64,000 nt of DNA from the NCBI RefSeq assembly GCF_024611995.1, contig NZ_CP102509.1, positions 2,728,001 through 2,792,000 of the forward strand. The letters are read 5' to 3'. The notes beneath the pieces were generated by a model. It was given only the letters and a program-made list of their open reading frames with translations, was not told where the DNA came from and made no database searches. Position numbers and translations under genes: made by a program. This DNA comes from Streptomyces sp. NBC_00162. Its GTDB lineage: Bacteria; Actinomycetota; Actinomycetes; Streptomycetales; Streptomycetaceae. Positions 53,472 to 61,566 of this stretch are shown here, piece by piece (the stretch's first letter is position 1; each line of letters starts with the position of its first letter).

Positions 53472-54097
53472 GGCGCCAGCAAGGTTACGCCGCCCGGCGC
53501 CGCCTGCACACCCCGCCCCGGGTCGGGCCTTGCCCGGGCCGCCCCGCCGGTCCGGCATCAGCCCTTGAGTCCGGTCCCCCCGCCGGTCCCACACAGGTCT
53601 CGCGTCGGTCCCTCTTCGGTCCCTCTACGGCCCCTCCTCGCGGCTCTCCCGCCGAGCGACGGCACCACCACCCGGTCGATCACCTGCCTGATGTCCGCAT
53701 CCCACCTTCGCTCCCGCACACCATCACGCGGTGCGCCTGCATCACCAGAACGACATCCACGACACCCCTGCGCCACCCCGATCGATCCCCTGCCGCACAA
53801 GCTCCCTGATCAGACACAAAGCCGACGCGCACATTCCGGACCCGATGTCTCCACCAACCTGACGCCGCAGGTCTGGTCGCAGTCGTGAAGGAGAGACCGC
53901 GAGCCTGCCCGGCACGGCCGTACCCGGACTCCCCAACGCCGCGTCGAGAATCGCCCGTTCGAGTTCGGGACTCCGCCCGCTCGTACCGGGTACGCCCATT
54001 TCCACCCCGGTGAACGCTCGCGTCCGCCGCCTTCTGGCTCGTACCGTGGTCCGCAAGTGAACGATTGCGTCCACTGTTTCACTTTGGGGGATCCTCA
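53472..54097. other. Gene-free stretch before the MFS transporter
   Basis: No frame over these 626 bp has convincing codon bias or recognisable motifs. Near the right end an inverted repeat AAGTGAA/TTCACTT (54055-54061 and 54078-54084, 16-bp spacer) lies just upstream of the MFS start and may be an operator. A second GTGAACG occurs at 54010. Confidence 0.4.
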
Positions 54098-55651
54098 GTG
54101 ACACGCTCTCAACTCGCCACACCCCGAATACCGGGCGCGGCCCACCGGGAGGGGCGCCCCGGAATCGCGCTCACCGTCATCGCCGCCTGCCAGCTCATGG
54201 TCGTCCTCGACGCGACGATCGTGAACATCGCCCTTCCGCACATCCAGACCGCCCTCGACTTCAGCACCACCGATCTCTCCTGGGTGCTGAGCGCCTACAC
54301 GCTCACCTTCGGCGGCCTGCTCCTGCTCGGCGGCCGGGCCGGCGACATCCTGGGCCGGCGCCGCGTGTTCATGGCCGGAATCCTGCTCTTCACCCTGGCC
54401 TCCCTCCTCGGCGGCTTCGCCCAGGAACCCTGGCAGCTGCTCGCCGCCCGCGCCCTCCAGGGGGTCGGCGGCGCCATCGCCTCCCCGACCTCGCTCGCCC
54501 TGATCACCACCACCTTCGCCGAAGGTCCCGAACGGAACCGGGCCTTCGGGGTGTTCGCCGCCGTCTCCGCGGGTGGCGGCGCCATCGGTCTGCTGGCCGG
54601 CGGCATGCTCACCGAGTGGCTCGACTGGCGCTGGGTCCTCTTCGTCAACGTGCCGATCGGCGTGCTGATCGCGGTCCTCGCCCCGCTCTACATCAGCGAG
54701 TCCGAACGCCACCCGGGCCGTTTCGACATCGCCGGCGCCCTGACCTCCACCGGTGGCATGGCCTCGCTGGTCTACGGGTTCATCCGCGCCTCGGAGGACG
54801 GCTGGCGCGACTCCCTCACGCTCGGCTCGTTCGCGGCGGCCGTCATCCTGCTCGCGCTGTTCGTCGCCGTCGAGTCGCGGGCCCGTGAACCGATCATCCC
54901 GCTGCGGATGTTCGCCGACCGCAACCGCGCCGGCACCTACCTGATCATGCTCAGCCTCGCCGCCGCGATGTTCGGCATGTTCTTCTTCATCGTCCAGTTC
55001 GTGCAGAACGTACTGGGCTTCACCCCGATCGAATCCGGACTCGGCTTCCTGCCCGTGACCGTCGCCATCGTCACGGCCGCGGGCCTCTCGCAGCGCTTCC
55101 TGCCGCGCTTCGGCCCCAAGCCGTTCATGGTGTCGGGATCCGCCCTCGTCGGCGTGGGGCTCGGCTGGCTCACCCTGATCCGCACCGACTCCTCGTACGT
55201 GGCCGGGGTGCTCGGGCCGATGCTGCTGTTCGGCTTCGGCATGGGCCTCAACTTCGTGACCCTCACCCTGACCGCCGTCTCGGGAGTGTCGTCCAAGGAA
55301 GCGGGCGCGGCCTCCGGACTGCTCAACGCCAGCCAGCAGGTGGGCGGTTCCCTGGGCCTGTCCATCCTGGTCACCGTCTTCGGCACGGCCGCCCGCACCG
55401 AGGCCGGGCAGCAGTTCCCTGCCTTCGCGGCGCAGGCGGAGCCGGGCCAGCTGGCCGCCTTCCAGGAGACCGGGCAGCTGCCCGACCCCTGGGGCGACCT
55501 CGTGCTCACCCAGGGCATCTCCACCGCGTTCGGCGCCGCCGTGGCGATGGCCGGAGTGGCCCTGGCCACCGCGCTGCTGGTGATCCGGGTACGCAAGAGC
55601 GACCTTGATGCCCTCAACGGAACCGCCGCGAAGGGCGGACCGCCGGCCTGA
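54098..55651 (+). CDS. DHA2-family MFS drug/proton antiporter (EmrB/QacA type)
   Basis: A 517-residue membrane pump with about 14 predicted helices. Characteristic motifs include VVLDATIVNIALPHIQTALDF in helix 1, GGRAGDILGRRRVF (motif A), and the antiporter motif ASPTSLALITTTFAEGPERNRAFGVFAAVSAGGGAIGLLAGG. It likely exports hydrophobic antibiotics or dyes using the proton gradient. The GTG at 54098 has GGGGGA 6-7 nt upstream. No TetR or MarR gene is adjacent, although the promoter carries an inverted repeat. Which compounds it pumps cannot be inferred. It ends at a strong bidirectional terminator. Confidence 0.93.
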   Translation: MTRSQLATPRIPGAAHREGRPGIALTVIAACQLMVVLDATIVNIALPHIQTALDFSTTDLSWVLSAYTLTFGGLLLLGGRAGDILGRRRVFMAGILLFTLASLLGGFAQEPWQLLAARALQGVGGAIASPTSLALITTTFAEGPERNRAFGVFAAVSAGGGAIGLLAGGMLTEWLDWRWVLFVNVPIGVLIAVLAPLYISESERHPGRFDIAGALTSTGGMASLVYGFIRASEDGWRDSLTLGSFAAAVILLALFVAVESRAREPIIPLRMFADRNRAGTYLIMLSLAAAMFGMFFFIVQFVQNVLGFTPIESGLGFLPVTVAIVTAAGLSQRFLPRFGPKPFMVSGSALVGVGLGWLTLIRTDSSYVAGVLGPMLLFGFGMGLNFVTLTLTAVSGVSSKEAGAASGLLNASQQVGGSLGLSILVTVFGTAARTEAGQQFPAFAAQAEPGQLAAFQETGQLPDPWGDLVLTQGISTAFGAAVAMAGVALATALLVIRVRKSDLDALNGTAAKGGPPA

Positions 55652-55663
55652 TCGGGGCCGGAG

Positions 55664-55712
55664 GTACGAGGGCCCGGGTGCGGGGGACGATCCCGCGCCC
55701 GGGCCCTCGTAC
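55664..55712. terminator. Bidirectional terminator
   Basis: A 15-bp perfect stem (GTACGAGGGCCCGGG at 55664-55678, complement at 55698-55712) lies 12 nt past the MFS stop and 27 nt before the convergent gene's stop. Confidence 0.85.
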
Positions 55713-55738
55713 GTCCGGGGCAGCCGGCCCCCGTACGC

Positions 55739-57454
55739 CTAGTACTCGGTGCGGCTGCCGAAGCTGCCGAGGCGCGAGCAGACCTCGTACGCGGCCGTCA
55801 CCGGTCGCTCGTGCAGGATCTGCCGGGCCCGGTGCTCACCCAGGCTCATGGCGTACCAGGGGACGTCCCCGGCCCTGGAGATCTCCTCGTCGATCCCGCG
55901 CAGGGCACAGGACCGCTGGGGCTCGGGCAGCCGGTCCAGCGCCGGCACGGCGTCCGCCGACAGGCTCTGGAAGTAGGCCAGGTCGATCTTGCCGTCCGCC
56001 TCGAAACGGGCCACGTTGCGCTCGGCGACCATCCCGTCCGGGGACAGCAGGCCGAAGGCCAGAACGGCGGCCGCCGCACTCCCCGCGACCGCGCGCGGCA
56101 GCCAGCGGGCCCCGAACACCCCGGCCGCCATGATCAGTACGAGGACCAGGCCGAGCCACAGCTCCATCGCGGCCACCGACACGCGCAGGATGGTCAGCCC
56201 GTACGCGTCCACGTACAGGTCCATGCGGCGCAGCGCGGAGGCGACGACGACCAGCGTCAGCGCGCACAGCACCCCGAGGACGGTGCGCACGAAGCGGCGG
56301 TCGGCGGCGCCGGAGCGCGGGGCCCAGCGCAGGGCCAGGGCTATCACCGCGAGGGTGAACAGCGTGGCCCAGAGCAGCTGCCAGAAGCCCTGCCGGGCGT
56401 ACTCGGCGTAGGTGAGGCCGGTGCTCTTGAGGACCTTGTCGTAGCCGCCGAACAGGACGGCCAGCTGCACGGCGTTGAAGCCGGCGAAGAGCAGGTTGAG
56501 CACGACGAGCGGCAGGGCCCATTCGACGCGGGACCGCGGCTTGCCGGGAGCCACCTTGATCCGGTCCCAGCGCAGCGGGGCGGCGGCGGCGCGGGCAGCG
56601 GCCAGCGCGAGGAAGGCGCCGAAGAGGAAGAGAACGATCCGGATGGGTCCGTCCTCGATGGAGATGTCGGGCGTCAGCCCGCTCAGCAGGTCGGCGAAGG
56701 CCGCGTCGGCGGAGGCGAACAGCGTGCCGAAGACCAGCAGGAGGACCACGGCCACGGCAACGGCCTTGGCGACGGGCAGCCAGCGGTCCTTGCTGACGCC
56801 GCCGCGCGAGCGCAGGCCCGCCCAGGCCCAGCCGAGCCCGGACACGGCCGCCTCGAAGAAGCCGATCGGGCTGAGCAGGACGCCGGGCCAGGTGCGGCTG
56901 CCGTGCAGGGCCAGCGCACCGAGCAGGATGGCGGAGAGGATCGCGAGGGTGGACGGCCACGCCGAGTCGCGCAGGGCGGGTACGGCGAGGAGGGCGAGGC
57001 AGCCGATCGCCCAGACCAGGGTCCAGGGGCGGGCGGTACGACGGGCCGCGCGGGCGGCGGCGTACGCGGCGACCACGGCGGGCACGACGGCGAGCAGCAG
57101 GCCGGGCCCCATGCCGTCGCCGAGGAGCAGGGCGGCGGAGAGGCCGGCGATCAGGGTCGCGACGAGGGTCACGGCCCCGATCGGGGCGGCTTCGGCGGGC
57201 CGCAGCGACACCACCCACTCCGGGGGCCCGGAGGCCGCGGCCCGGGCCGCTGCGGCCCGTTGCCACGCCTGCTGCTGTTGCCATGCCTGCCAGGCGGCGG
57301 CGTCGGCCGGGGTTCCGGTGCCCGTCGGTGGTGCGGCTGCGGCTGGCGGTATCTGTTCCGCAGCCGGTTCGGCCGGTTTTTGTGCCGGTCTTCCGGCCGG
57401 TCCGCCCTCGGTCCGGTCCGCGGCCTCGTCCACCCCGTCGGTGTTCTCTGACAT
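55739..57454 (-). CDS. DUF4173-like integral membrane protein
   Basis: A 571-residue membrane protein resembling the DUF4153/DUF4173 family of unknown function. An N-terminal disordered, Pro/Ala-rich region with poly-Gln/Trp (WQAWQQQQAWQ, about 55-65) precedes about 10-12 transmembrane helices (from about 90). A C-terminal soluble part (about 475-571) contains the conserved YFQSLSADAVPALDRLPEP and DVPWYAMSLGEHRAR segments. No transport signature is recognisable. The ATG at 57454 is the first codon of the family-like N-terminus. It is monocistronic and converges on the MFS gene. Confidence 0.85.
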   Translation of the reverse strand: MSENTDGVDEAADRTEGGPAGRPAQKPAEPAAEQIPPAAAAPPTGTGTPADAAAWQAWQQQQAWQRAAAARAAASGPPEWVVSLRPAEAAPIGAVTLVATLIAGLSAALLLGDGMGPGLLLAVVPAVVAAYAAARAARRTARPWTLVWAIGCLALLAVPALRDSAWPSTLAILSAILLGALALHGSRTWPGVLLSPIGFFEAAVSGLGWAWAGLRSRGGVSKDRWLPVAKAVAVAVVLLLVFGTLFASADAAFADLLSGLTPDISIEDGPIRIVLFLFGAFLALAAARAAAAPLRWDRIKVAPGKPRSRVEWALPLVVLNLLFAGFNAVQLAVLFGGYDKVLKSTGLTYAEYARQGFWQLLWATLFTLAVIALALRWAPRSGAADRRFVRTVLGVLCALTLVVVASALRRMDLYVDAYGLTILRVSVAAMELWLGLVLVLIMAAGVFGARWLPRAVAGSAAAAVLAFGLLSPDGMVAERNVARFEADGKIDLAYFQSLSADAVPALDRLPEPQRSCALRGIDEEISRAGDVPWYAMSLGEHRARQILHERPVTAAYEVCSRLGSFGSRTEY

Positions 57455-57618
57455 CGGGTTCCCCTCCCCTGTCGGCCGCCCCGGCTTTCAGGTGGGGCGG
57501 CGAAGCGGACAGCGTAGGCCGGTGTCAGGTGGTTTTGAACAGGCTCAAAAGAGGCCTGTGGCAGGACCGTGACAATCGGAAGGGGAGGTTTCGTCCTGCC
57601 CGGGACGCCGTGGCCGGC

Positions 57619-58542
57619 TTACCGCTCACGCTCCGTGGCCTCCGGCAGCCAGGCCGGCAGGGCCTCGGTGCGCGCCAGCCACGCGGCCGGCAGCACCTCG
57701 TCGCCGCGCGCGCCCAGCACCCCGCCGACGATCGCGCAGGTCGTGTCGACGTCGCCGCCCACCTGCGCGGTGGTCCAGAACGCCCGCTCGTAGTCGTCCA
57801 GCGACCGCGCCGCCGACCACAGGGCGAAGGGCACGGTGTCATGGGCGCTCGTGCGCCGCCCGCAGCCCAGTACCGCCGCGACCGTGGTCGCGTCGCCGTA
57901 GTCCAGCATGTCCCGCGCCCGCCGGATCCCGGCGCCCACCGCGCTGCGCGGCACCAGCGCGATCACTCCGTCCAGCAGGTCTGCGGCCTTCGGCGGGCCG
58001 GCCGGGTCCGCCGCGAGCGCGGCCGCCGCGGCGACGGCCATGGCCCCGCAGACGGCCTCGCGGTGCTGGTGGGTGGTGTAGGCGGAGATCTCCGCCTGGT
58101 GTGTGGCCTGCTCGGGGTCGTCGGCGTACCAGGCGCCCAGCGGCGCGATCCGCATGGCGGCGCCGTTGCCCCAAGAGCCCTGGCCGTTGAACAGTTCGGC
58201 GGCCAGCGTGCGCCAGTCCTGGCCCTCCCGGACCAGGCGCAGCATCCGGTTCACGGCGGGCCCGTAGCCCCGGTCGAAGTCGTGGTGGTGGGCGAAGGAG
58301 CTCGCCAGCGCGTCCTGGTCGATGCGTCCGTGCTCGGCGAGCACGGCCACGACCGAGCAGGCCATCTCGGTGTCGTCGGTCCACTGCCACGTCTCGGTGC
58401 CGACGGGCAGTTCACGCCGCTTGAGCAGCGGGTAGTTCACGGGGACGAAGTACTGGGAGCCCAGGGCGTCCCCCAGGGCCAGCCCGCGGAGGCTGGACAG
58501 GGCGCGTGCGTAGCGCCGTTCGGGAGTGGAATGAGGGGTCAT
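57619..58542 (-). CDS. ADP-ribosylglycohydrolase family protein
   Basis: A 307-residue all-helical enzyme of the DraG/ARH family, which removes ADP-ribose from proteins or metabolites. The magnesium-binding motifs are conserved: GLALGDALG (20-28), WTDDTEM near residue 55 and GGDVDTTCAIVG near 265. It lies 11 nt downstream of the histidine phosphatase gene on the same strand, so the two are likely co-transcribed with the genes further upstream. Its target is unknown. The start ATG at 58542 fits the family. Confidence 0.92.
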   Translation of the reverse strand: MTPHSTPERRYARALSSLRGLALGDALGSQYFVPVNYPLLKRRELPVGTETWQWTDDTEMACSVVAVLAEHGRIDQDALASSFAHHHDFDRGYGPAVNRMLRLVREGQDWRTLAAELFNGQGSWGNGAAMRIAPLGAWYADDPEQATHQAEISAYTTHQHREAVCGAMAVAAAAALAADPAGPPKAADLLDGVIALVPRSAVGAGIRRARDMLDYGDATTVAAVLGCGRRTSAHDTVPFALWSAARSLDDYERAFWTTAQVGGDVDTTCAIVGGVLGARGDEVLPAAWLARTEALPAWLPEATERER

Positions 58543-58553
58543 CGCGGGTCACT

Positions 58554-59213
58554 CTAGCCGTCCAGGTCGTAGGGCTCGGGTGTGGTCCACCGCTCAAACG
58601 GGCGGTCCATCCGATACCGGCCGTCCGGGCCCAGCACGAGCGTCCGGAATTCGCCGTTCCCCGGATTGGACAGGGCCTCGAATTCGGACACCGACCAGTG
58701 GAACCACCGCATGCAGAACAGCCGCATGGTCAGCCCGTGCGTCACGAGCAGCACGTTCTGCGGATGGTCCTCGGCTTCGAAGCTGCGGTAGAGGCTCTCC
58801 AGGAAGGACCCGACCCGGTCGTACACGTCGGCTCCCGACTCGCCCTGCGCGAAGCGGTAGAAGAAGTGCCCGTACGCGTCCCGGTACGCCTTCTGGAGCC
58901 GTACGTCGTCCCGGTCCTGCCAGTTTCCCCAGTCCTGCTCGCGCAGTCTCGGCTCCTCGCGCATCCGGACCCGGGTCGGGTCCAGCCGCAGCTCCCGGAA
59001 GGTCTGCAGGGTCCGGCGGTACGGGGAGACGTACGCGCTGATCGTCTCTTCGCCGAAGAGCTCGCGCAGCCGTACGCCGACCGCCGCGGCCTGCTCCCGC
59101 CCGCTCGAGGTCAGCCGCAGGGCGTGGTCGGGCTCCCGTTCATACACCGAGTCGTCGGCATTCCCCTCGGATTCCCCGTGCCGGACGAGGACGATGCGCC
59201 GTGGTCGAACCAT
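58554..59213 (-). CDS. Histidine phosphatase family protein
   Basis: A 219-residue phosphatase of the phosphoglycerate-mutase superfamily. The catalytic histidine is His12 in LVRHGESEGN, and the partner histidine is in LLVTHGLTMRLF near residue 155. A conserved arginine-glutamate pair lies between them. It should dephosphorylate a small phosphate ester. Gaps to its neighbours are small, 11 nt downstream and 83 nt upstream. The mutase or phosphatase substrate is not determinable. The ATG at 59213 is well placed. Confidence 0.92.
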   Translation of the reverse strand: MVRPRRIVLVRHGESEGNADDSVYEREPDHALRLTSSGREQAAAVGVRLRELFGEETISAYVSPYRRTLQTFRELRLDPTRVRMREEPRLREQDWGNWQDRDDVRLQKAYRDAYGHFFYRFAQGESGADVYDRVGSFLESLYRSFEAEDHPQNVLLVTHGLTMRLFCMRWFHWSVSEFEALSNPGNGEFRTLVLGPDGRYRMDRPFERWTTPEPYDLDG

Positions 59214-59296
59214 TCCACGACCCTATTCGGCCATCGGCGGGCCGACCGACCGGGCACGCCGGTCGGCCCGCCGGGTCGTCGTACGGTCATACCGCC

Positions 59297-59902
59297 TCAG
59301 ACCGTCCAGGAGGGTTCGAGGTCGACGACGTCACCGGTGAGGGCCTCGACATCGGCCTGGATCTGGGCGCGCAGGGAGAGCCGCTCGACCCGCTCCTGCC
59401 GGTACTTGCCGTGCTCGGCTGCCGCGTGCCACATCGACAGCACCAGGAACTCCCGGCCCGGGGCCTCGCCGAAGAGGCCGCGGATCATGCCGGGCGAGCC
59501 CGCCATCGCCGGATTCCACACCTTCTCCTGCATGAGGGCGAAGTGGTCGACCCGGCCCTCCCGGACCCGGGTGTGCGCGACCCGGACCACGTCGGCGTCG
59601 GTGAAGCGCGGCTCGAAGCCGGTCTTCACGTCGAAGCGGTGATCGAAGAGCGTGACCCGCGAATCGGTGTAGGTGCCGTTCTGCGCGGCGGCCAGCCGGT
59701 CGTGACTGCGGGCCATGAAGGAATCGTAGAAAGAGCGGCTCTCCCAGAACGCGAAGACATGCGCGACCCCCTGCCGGCCTCGGCTCCAACCGCCGCCCTG
59801 TCCCCGGAATCCCGGCTCGCCCGGCAGCCCCGCCCATTTACGCTGCCCCCGCTCGAACCCGCGTCGGTCCGTCACCGTGCAGCGAATCCACTTGACCAGC
59901 AC
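59297..59902 (-). CDS. YdbC-like (DUF4937) family protein
   Basis: A 201-residue soluble protein resembling the YdbC/DUF4937 group of dimeric alpha-beta barrel proteins. Two related halves (about 1-100 and 104-190) share aromatic- and arginine-rich segments (VFAFWESRSFYDSFMARSHD and VLSMWHAAAEHGKYR). The function is unknown; stress or heme/antibiotic-monooxygenase-like roles are typical for the fold. It starts at ATG 59902 and lies between the N-acetyltransferase and phosphatase genes on the same strand. Confidence 0.8.
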   Translation of the reverse strand: MLVKWIRCTVTDRRGFERGQRKWAGLPGEPGFRGQGGGWSRGRQGVAHVFAFWESRSFYDSFMARSHDRLAAAQNGTYTDSRVTLFDHRFDVKTGFEPRFTDADVVRVAHTRVREGRVDHFALMQEKVWNPAMAGSPGMIRGLFGEAPGREFLVLSMWHAAAEHGKYRQERVERLSLRAQIQADVEALTGDVVDLEPSWTV

Positions 59903-59934
59903 GGCGCCATCGTACGGTCCCGGCGCGGCCCGGG

Positions 59935-60792
59935 TCAGTCCCCGGCGCGGTGGATCCGTACCAGTTCCGCCGCATCCCGCTCGGGCAGCCGAAGGCCGAA
60001 CTCCCGGTCGATTACGCCGAGCAGCGCCTCCGGACCGACGGTTTGCCGCTCCTCCCGCCCGTCGGGGTGGAGCCGGATGAGTTCCCGCCCGACCAGCGTC
60101 CGGCGGACGTCATCGCCCGGGTGCTGGACGATGACCCGCCCGATGAAGGCGGAACGGGGATGGGTGGAGCTGTAGTGGTTGAGCAGGACGTAGTCGACGG
60201 GGTGGTACCGCTGAGGGGAGAACGTGTACAGATCGCGCCAGGTTCCCCCGCGCTGGAAGCACAGCACGAGGACGCCGTCCGCCTCCTCCCGCACGCGGTA
60301 CGTCCAGGCCCCCTGCCGCACCTCGGCTCCGGGGTTCCCCAGCGGGACGGGCTCGCGGGGGCCCTGGTAGCCGAAACCGGCGTCGCACAGCCACGGTTGT
60401 CCCTCGACGGTGACAACGAGGACGGCATGCGTCACCGGGGTCAGGGCGTCGCCGCGGGTGCGGTTGCGGGCGCCTCGCCCCGAGACCTCGAAGCCGATCC
60501 GCTCCAGGGCAGCGGCCAGCAGCGAGTTCTGCTCGTAGCAGTAGCCGCCGCGGCGGTCGTGCACGAGCTTGTCCTCGAGCGCCTTGACGTCCAGCTCGAC
60601 GGGGCGGCCGAGCAGAACATCCAGACTCTCGAAGGTGATGGCGCCGGTGTGGGCCCGGTGCACTGCGTACAACGTCTCGAGGTCCGGCCGGAGTTCCCCG
60701 GCTCTCTCCCTCCCGATCCCAGTCCCGACCTCCCTGCCGATTCCTATCCGCGCCAGATACGCGTCGAGGTCCAGCTCGTCACCGCTCCACAT
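59935..60792 (-). CDS. Arylamine N-acetyltransferase
   Basis: A 285-residue cytosolic enzyme that moves acetyl groups from acetyl-CoA to arylamines and hydrazines. The catalytic triad is Cys85 (RRGGYCYEQN), His122 (PVTHAVLVV) and Asp137 (LCDAGFG). Residues 1-12 and 20-32 extend the usual N-terminus slightly. It lies 32 nt upstream of the YdbC-like gene on the same strand. It is a clear NAT-family member, and its natural substrate in Streptomyces is uncertain. The ATG at 60792 is the only plausible start. Confidence 0.95.
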   Translation of the reverse strand: MWSGDELDLDAYLARIGIGREVGTGIGRERAGELRPDLETLYAVHRAHTGAITFESLDVLLGRPVELDVKALEDKLVHDRRGGYCYEQNSLLAAALERIGFEVSGRGARNRTRGDALTPVTHAVLVVTVEGQPWLCDAGFGYQGPREPVPLGNPGAEVRQGAWTYRVREEADGVLVLCFQRGGTWRDLYTFSPQRYHPVDYVLLNHYSSTHPRSAFIGRVIVQHPGDDVRRTLVGRELIRLHPDGREERQTVGPEALLGVIDREFGLRLPERDAAELVRIHRAGD

Positions 60793-60901
60793 GGTTCCCC
60801 GTCTCCCCGTGATCCGTCCTCACCCGCACAATGATCGGCATGACGGCCCGGCACACCAACCCCCTCTTCGCCCGCCCGCCGCTTCCGCCACTGACGGTGA
60901 C

Positions 60902-60917
60902 CGGCCCGAACGGGCCG
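60902..60917 (-). terminator. Hairpin after the pseudogene
   Basis: A 7-bp inverted repeat (CGGCCCG/CGGGCCG) with a 2-nt loop follows the stop codon of the decayed reading frame. Confidence 0.45.
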
Positions 60918-60920
60918 CGT

Positions 60921-61444
60921 TCAGCCGGCGGTCCAGCCCGGGATCGTCGGAAGCACCTGCTCGGCGGTGCGGAACAGGGCCGTGTCATCGGGCAGTCGGC
61001 CGTCCTGGCACCAGATCACGACCTCGAAGGAACCGCCGCCGTCCTGCGCGTCCTTCGCGACCACCAGGCTGCGGGCGATGCCGCCGGGCGTCCCAGAACC
61101 GTTGTCTTCTGCGCGGTGAAGCCCAGCAAGTCGGCCGTCTCGGCGACCGGTAGACGGTCGTACGACGCCGAGAGCTGCACAGAATAGGTCTGGAGCTGGA
61201 CCTTCGCCTGGGGGGCGATCTTGCCTGCGCCGCCGACCGGGCTGAACCAGGACACGCCGCCGTCGGCGCCCAGCGCGTGTTCCTCCGGTGTTCCGAGGAG
61301 CGCCGGAGGATCCGGGCGGTTCAGCGCCGTACACAGCTGCGCTCCCGAGACGTACCCCGCCGACAGGTCCTGGTCCTGGCTCGAGCAAGCGGCCAGCCGG
61401 TCGGCGCGGTCCTCGTCGCGTCGGGAATTCTCCCGGACCCGCAT
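60921..61444 (-). pseudogene. Decayed DUF6215-like gene
   Basis: Two overlapping minus-strand frames encode pieces of what looks like one DUF6215-type protein. The N-terminal piece (61444 to about 61095) reads SAGYVSGAQLCTALNRPDPPALLGTPEE through ADLLGFTAQKTTVLG. The C-terminal piece, in another frame, continues PGGIARSLVVAKDAQDGGGSFEVVIWCQDG through EQVLPTIPGWTAG to 60921. The junction near 61090 needs both a frameshift and, compared with the family as I remember it, loss of about 25 residues. The usual N-terminal membrane helix is also absent: the frame begins just 22 nt from the nrdJ terminator without a ribosome-binding site. It is most likely a non-functional remnant. A sequencing error would explain only the shift. 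Confidence 0.75.
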
Positions 61445-61465
61445 CTCGTCGTACTCGCAGGCACG

Positions 61466-61500
61466 ACGAAGGGGACCGGCCTTGGGCCGGTCCCCTTCGT
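61466..61500. terminator. Terminator of nrdJ
   Basis: A perfect 16-bp stem (arms 61466-61481 and 61485-61500) with a 3-nt loop lies 67 nt past the nrdJ stop. It is the strongest hairpin in this part of the window. Confidence 0.9.
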
Positions 61501-61566
61501 GAGCTGCTGGTCAGCTATCTGTGCGGGCTACGCCGGATGCTGCGTCCAGCGCGATTGCGCCCGGTT

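Noticed and set aside
53742..54122. Minus-strand 126-residue frame before the MFS gene
   Set aside because: It overlaps the MFS start and promoter repeat, has no ribosome-binding site or family resemblance, and shows weak codon bias.
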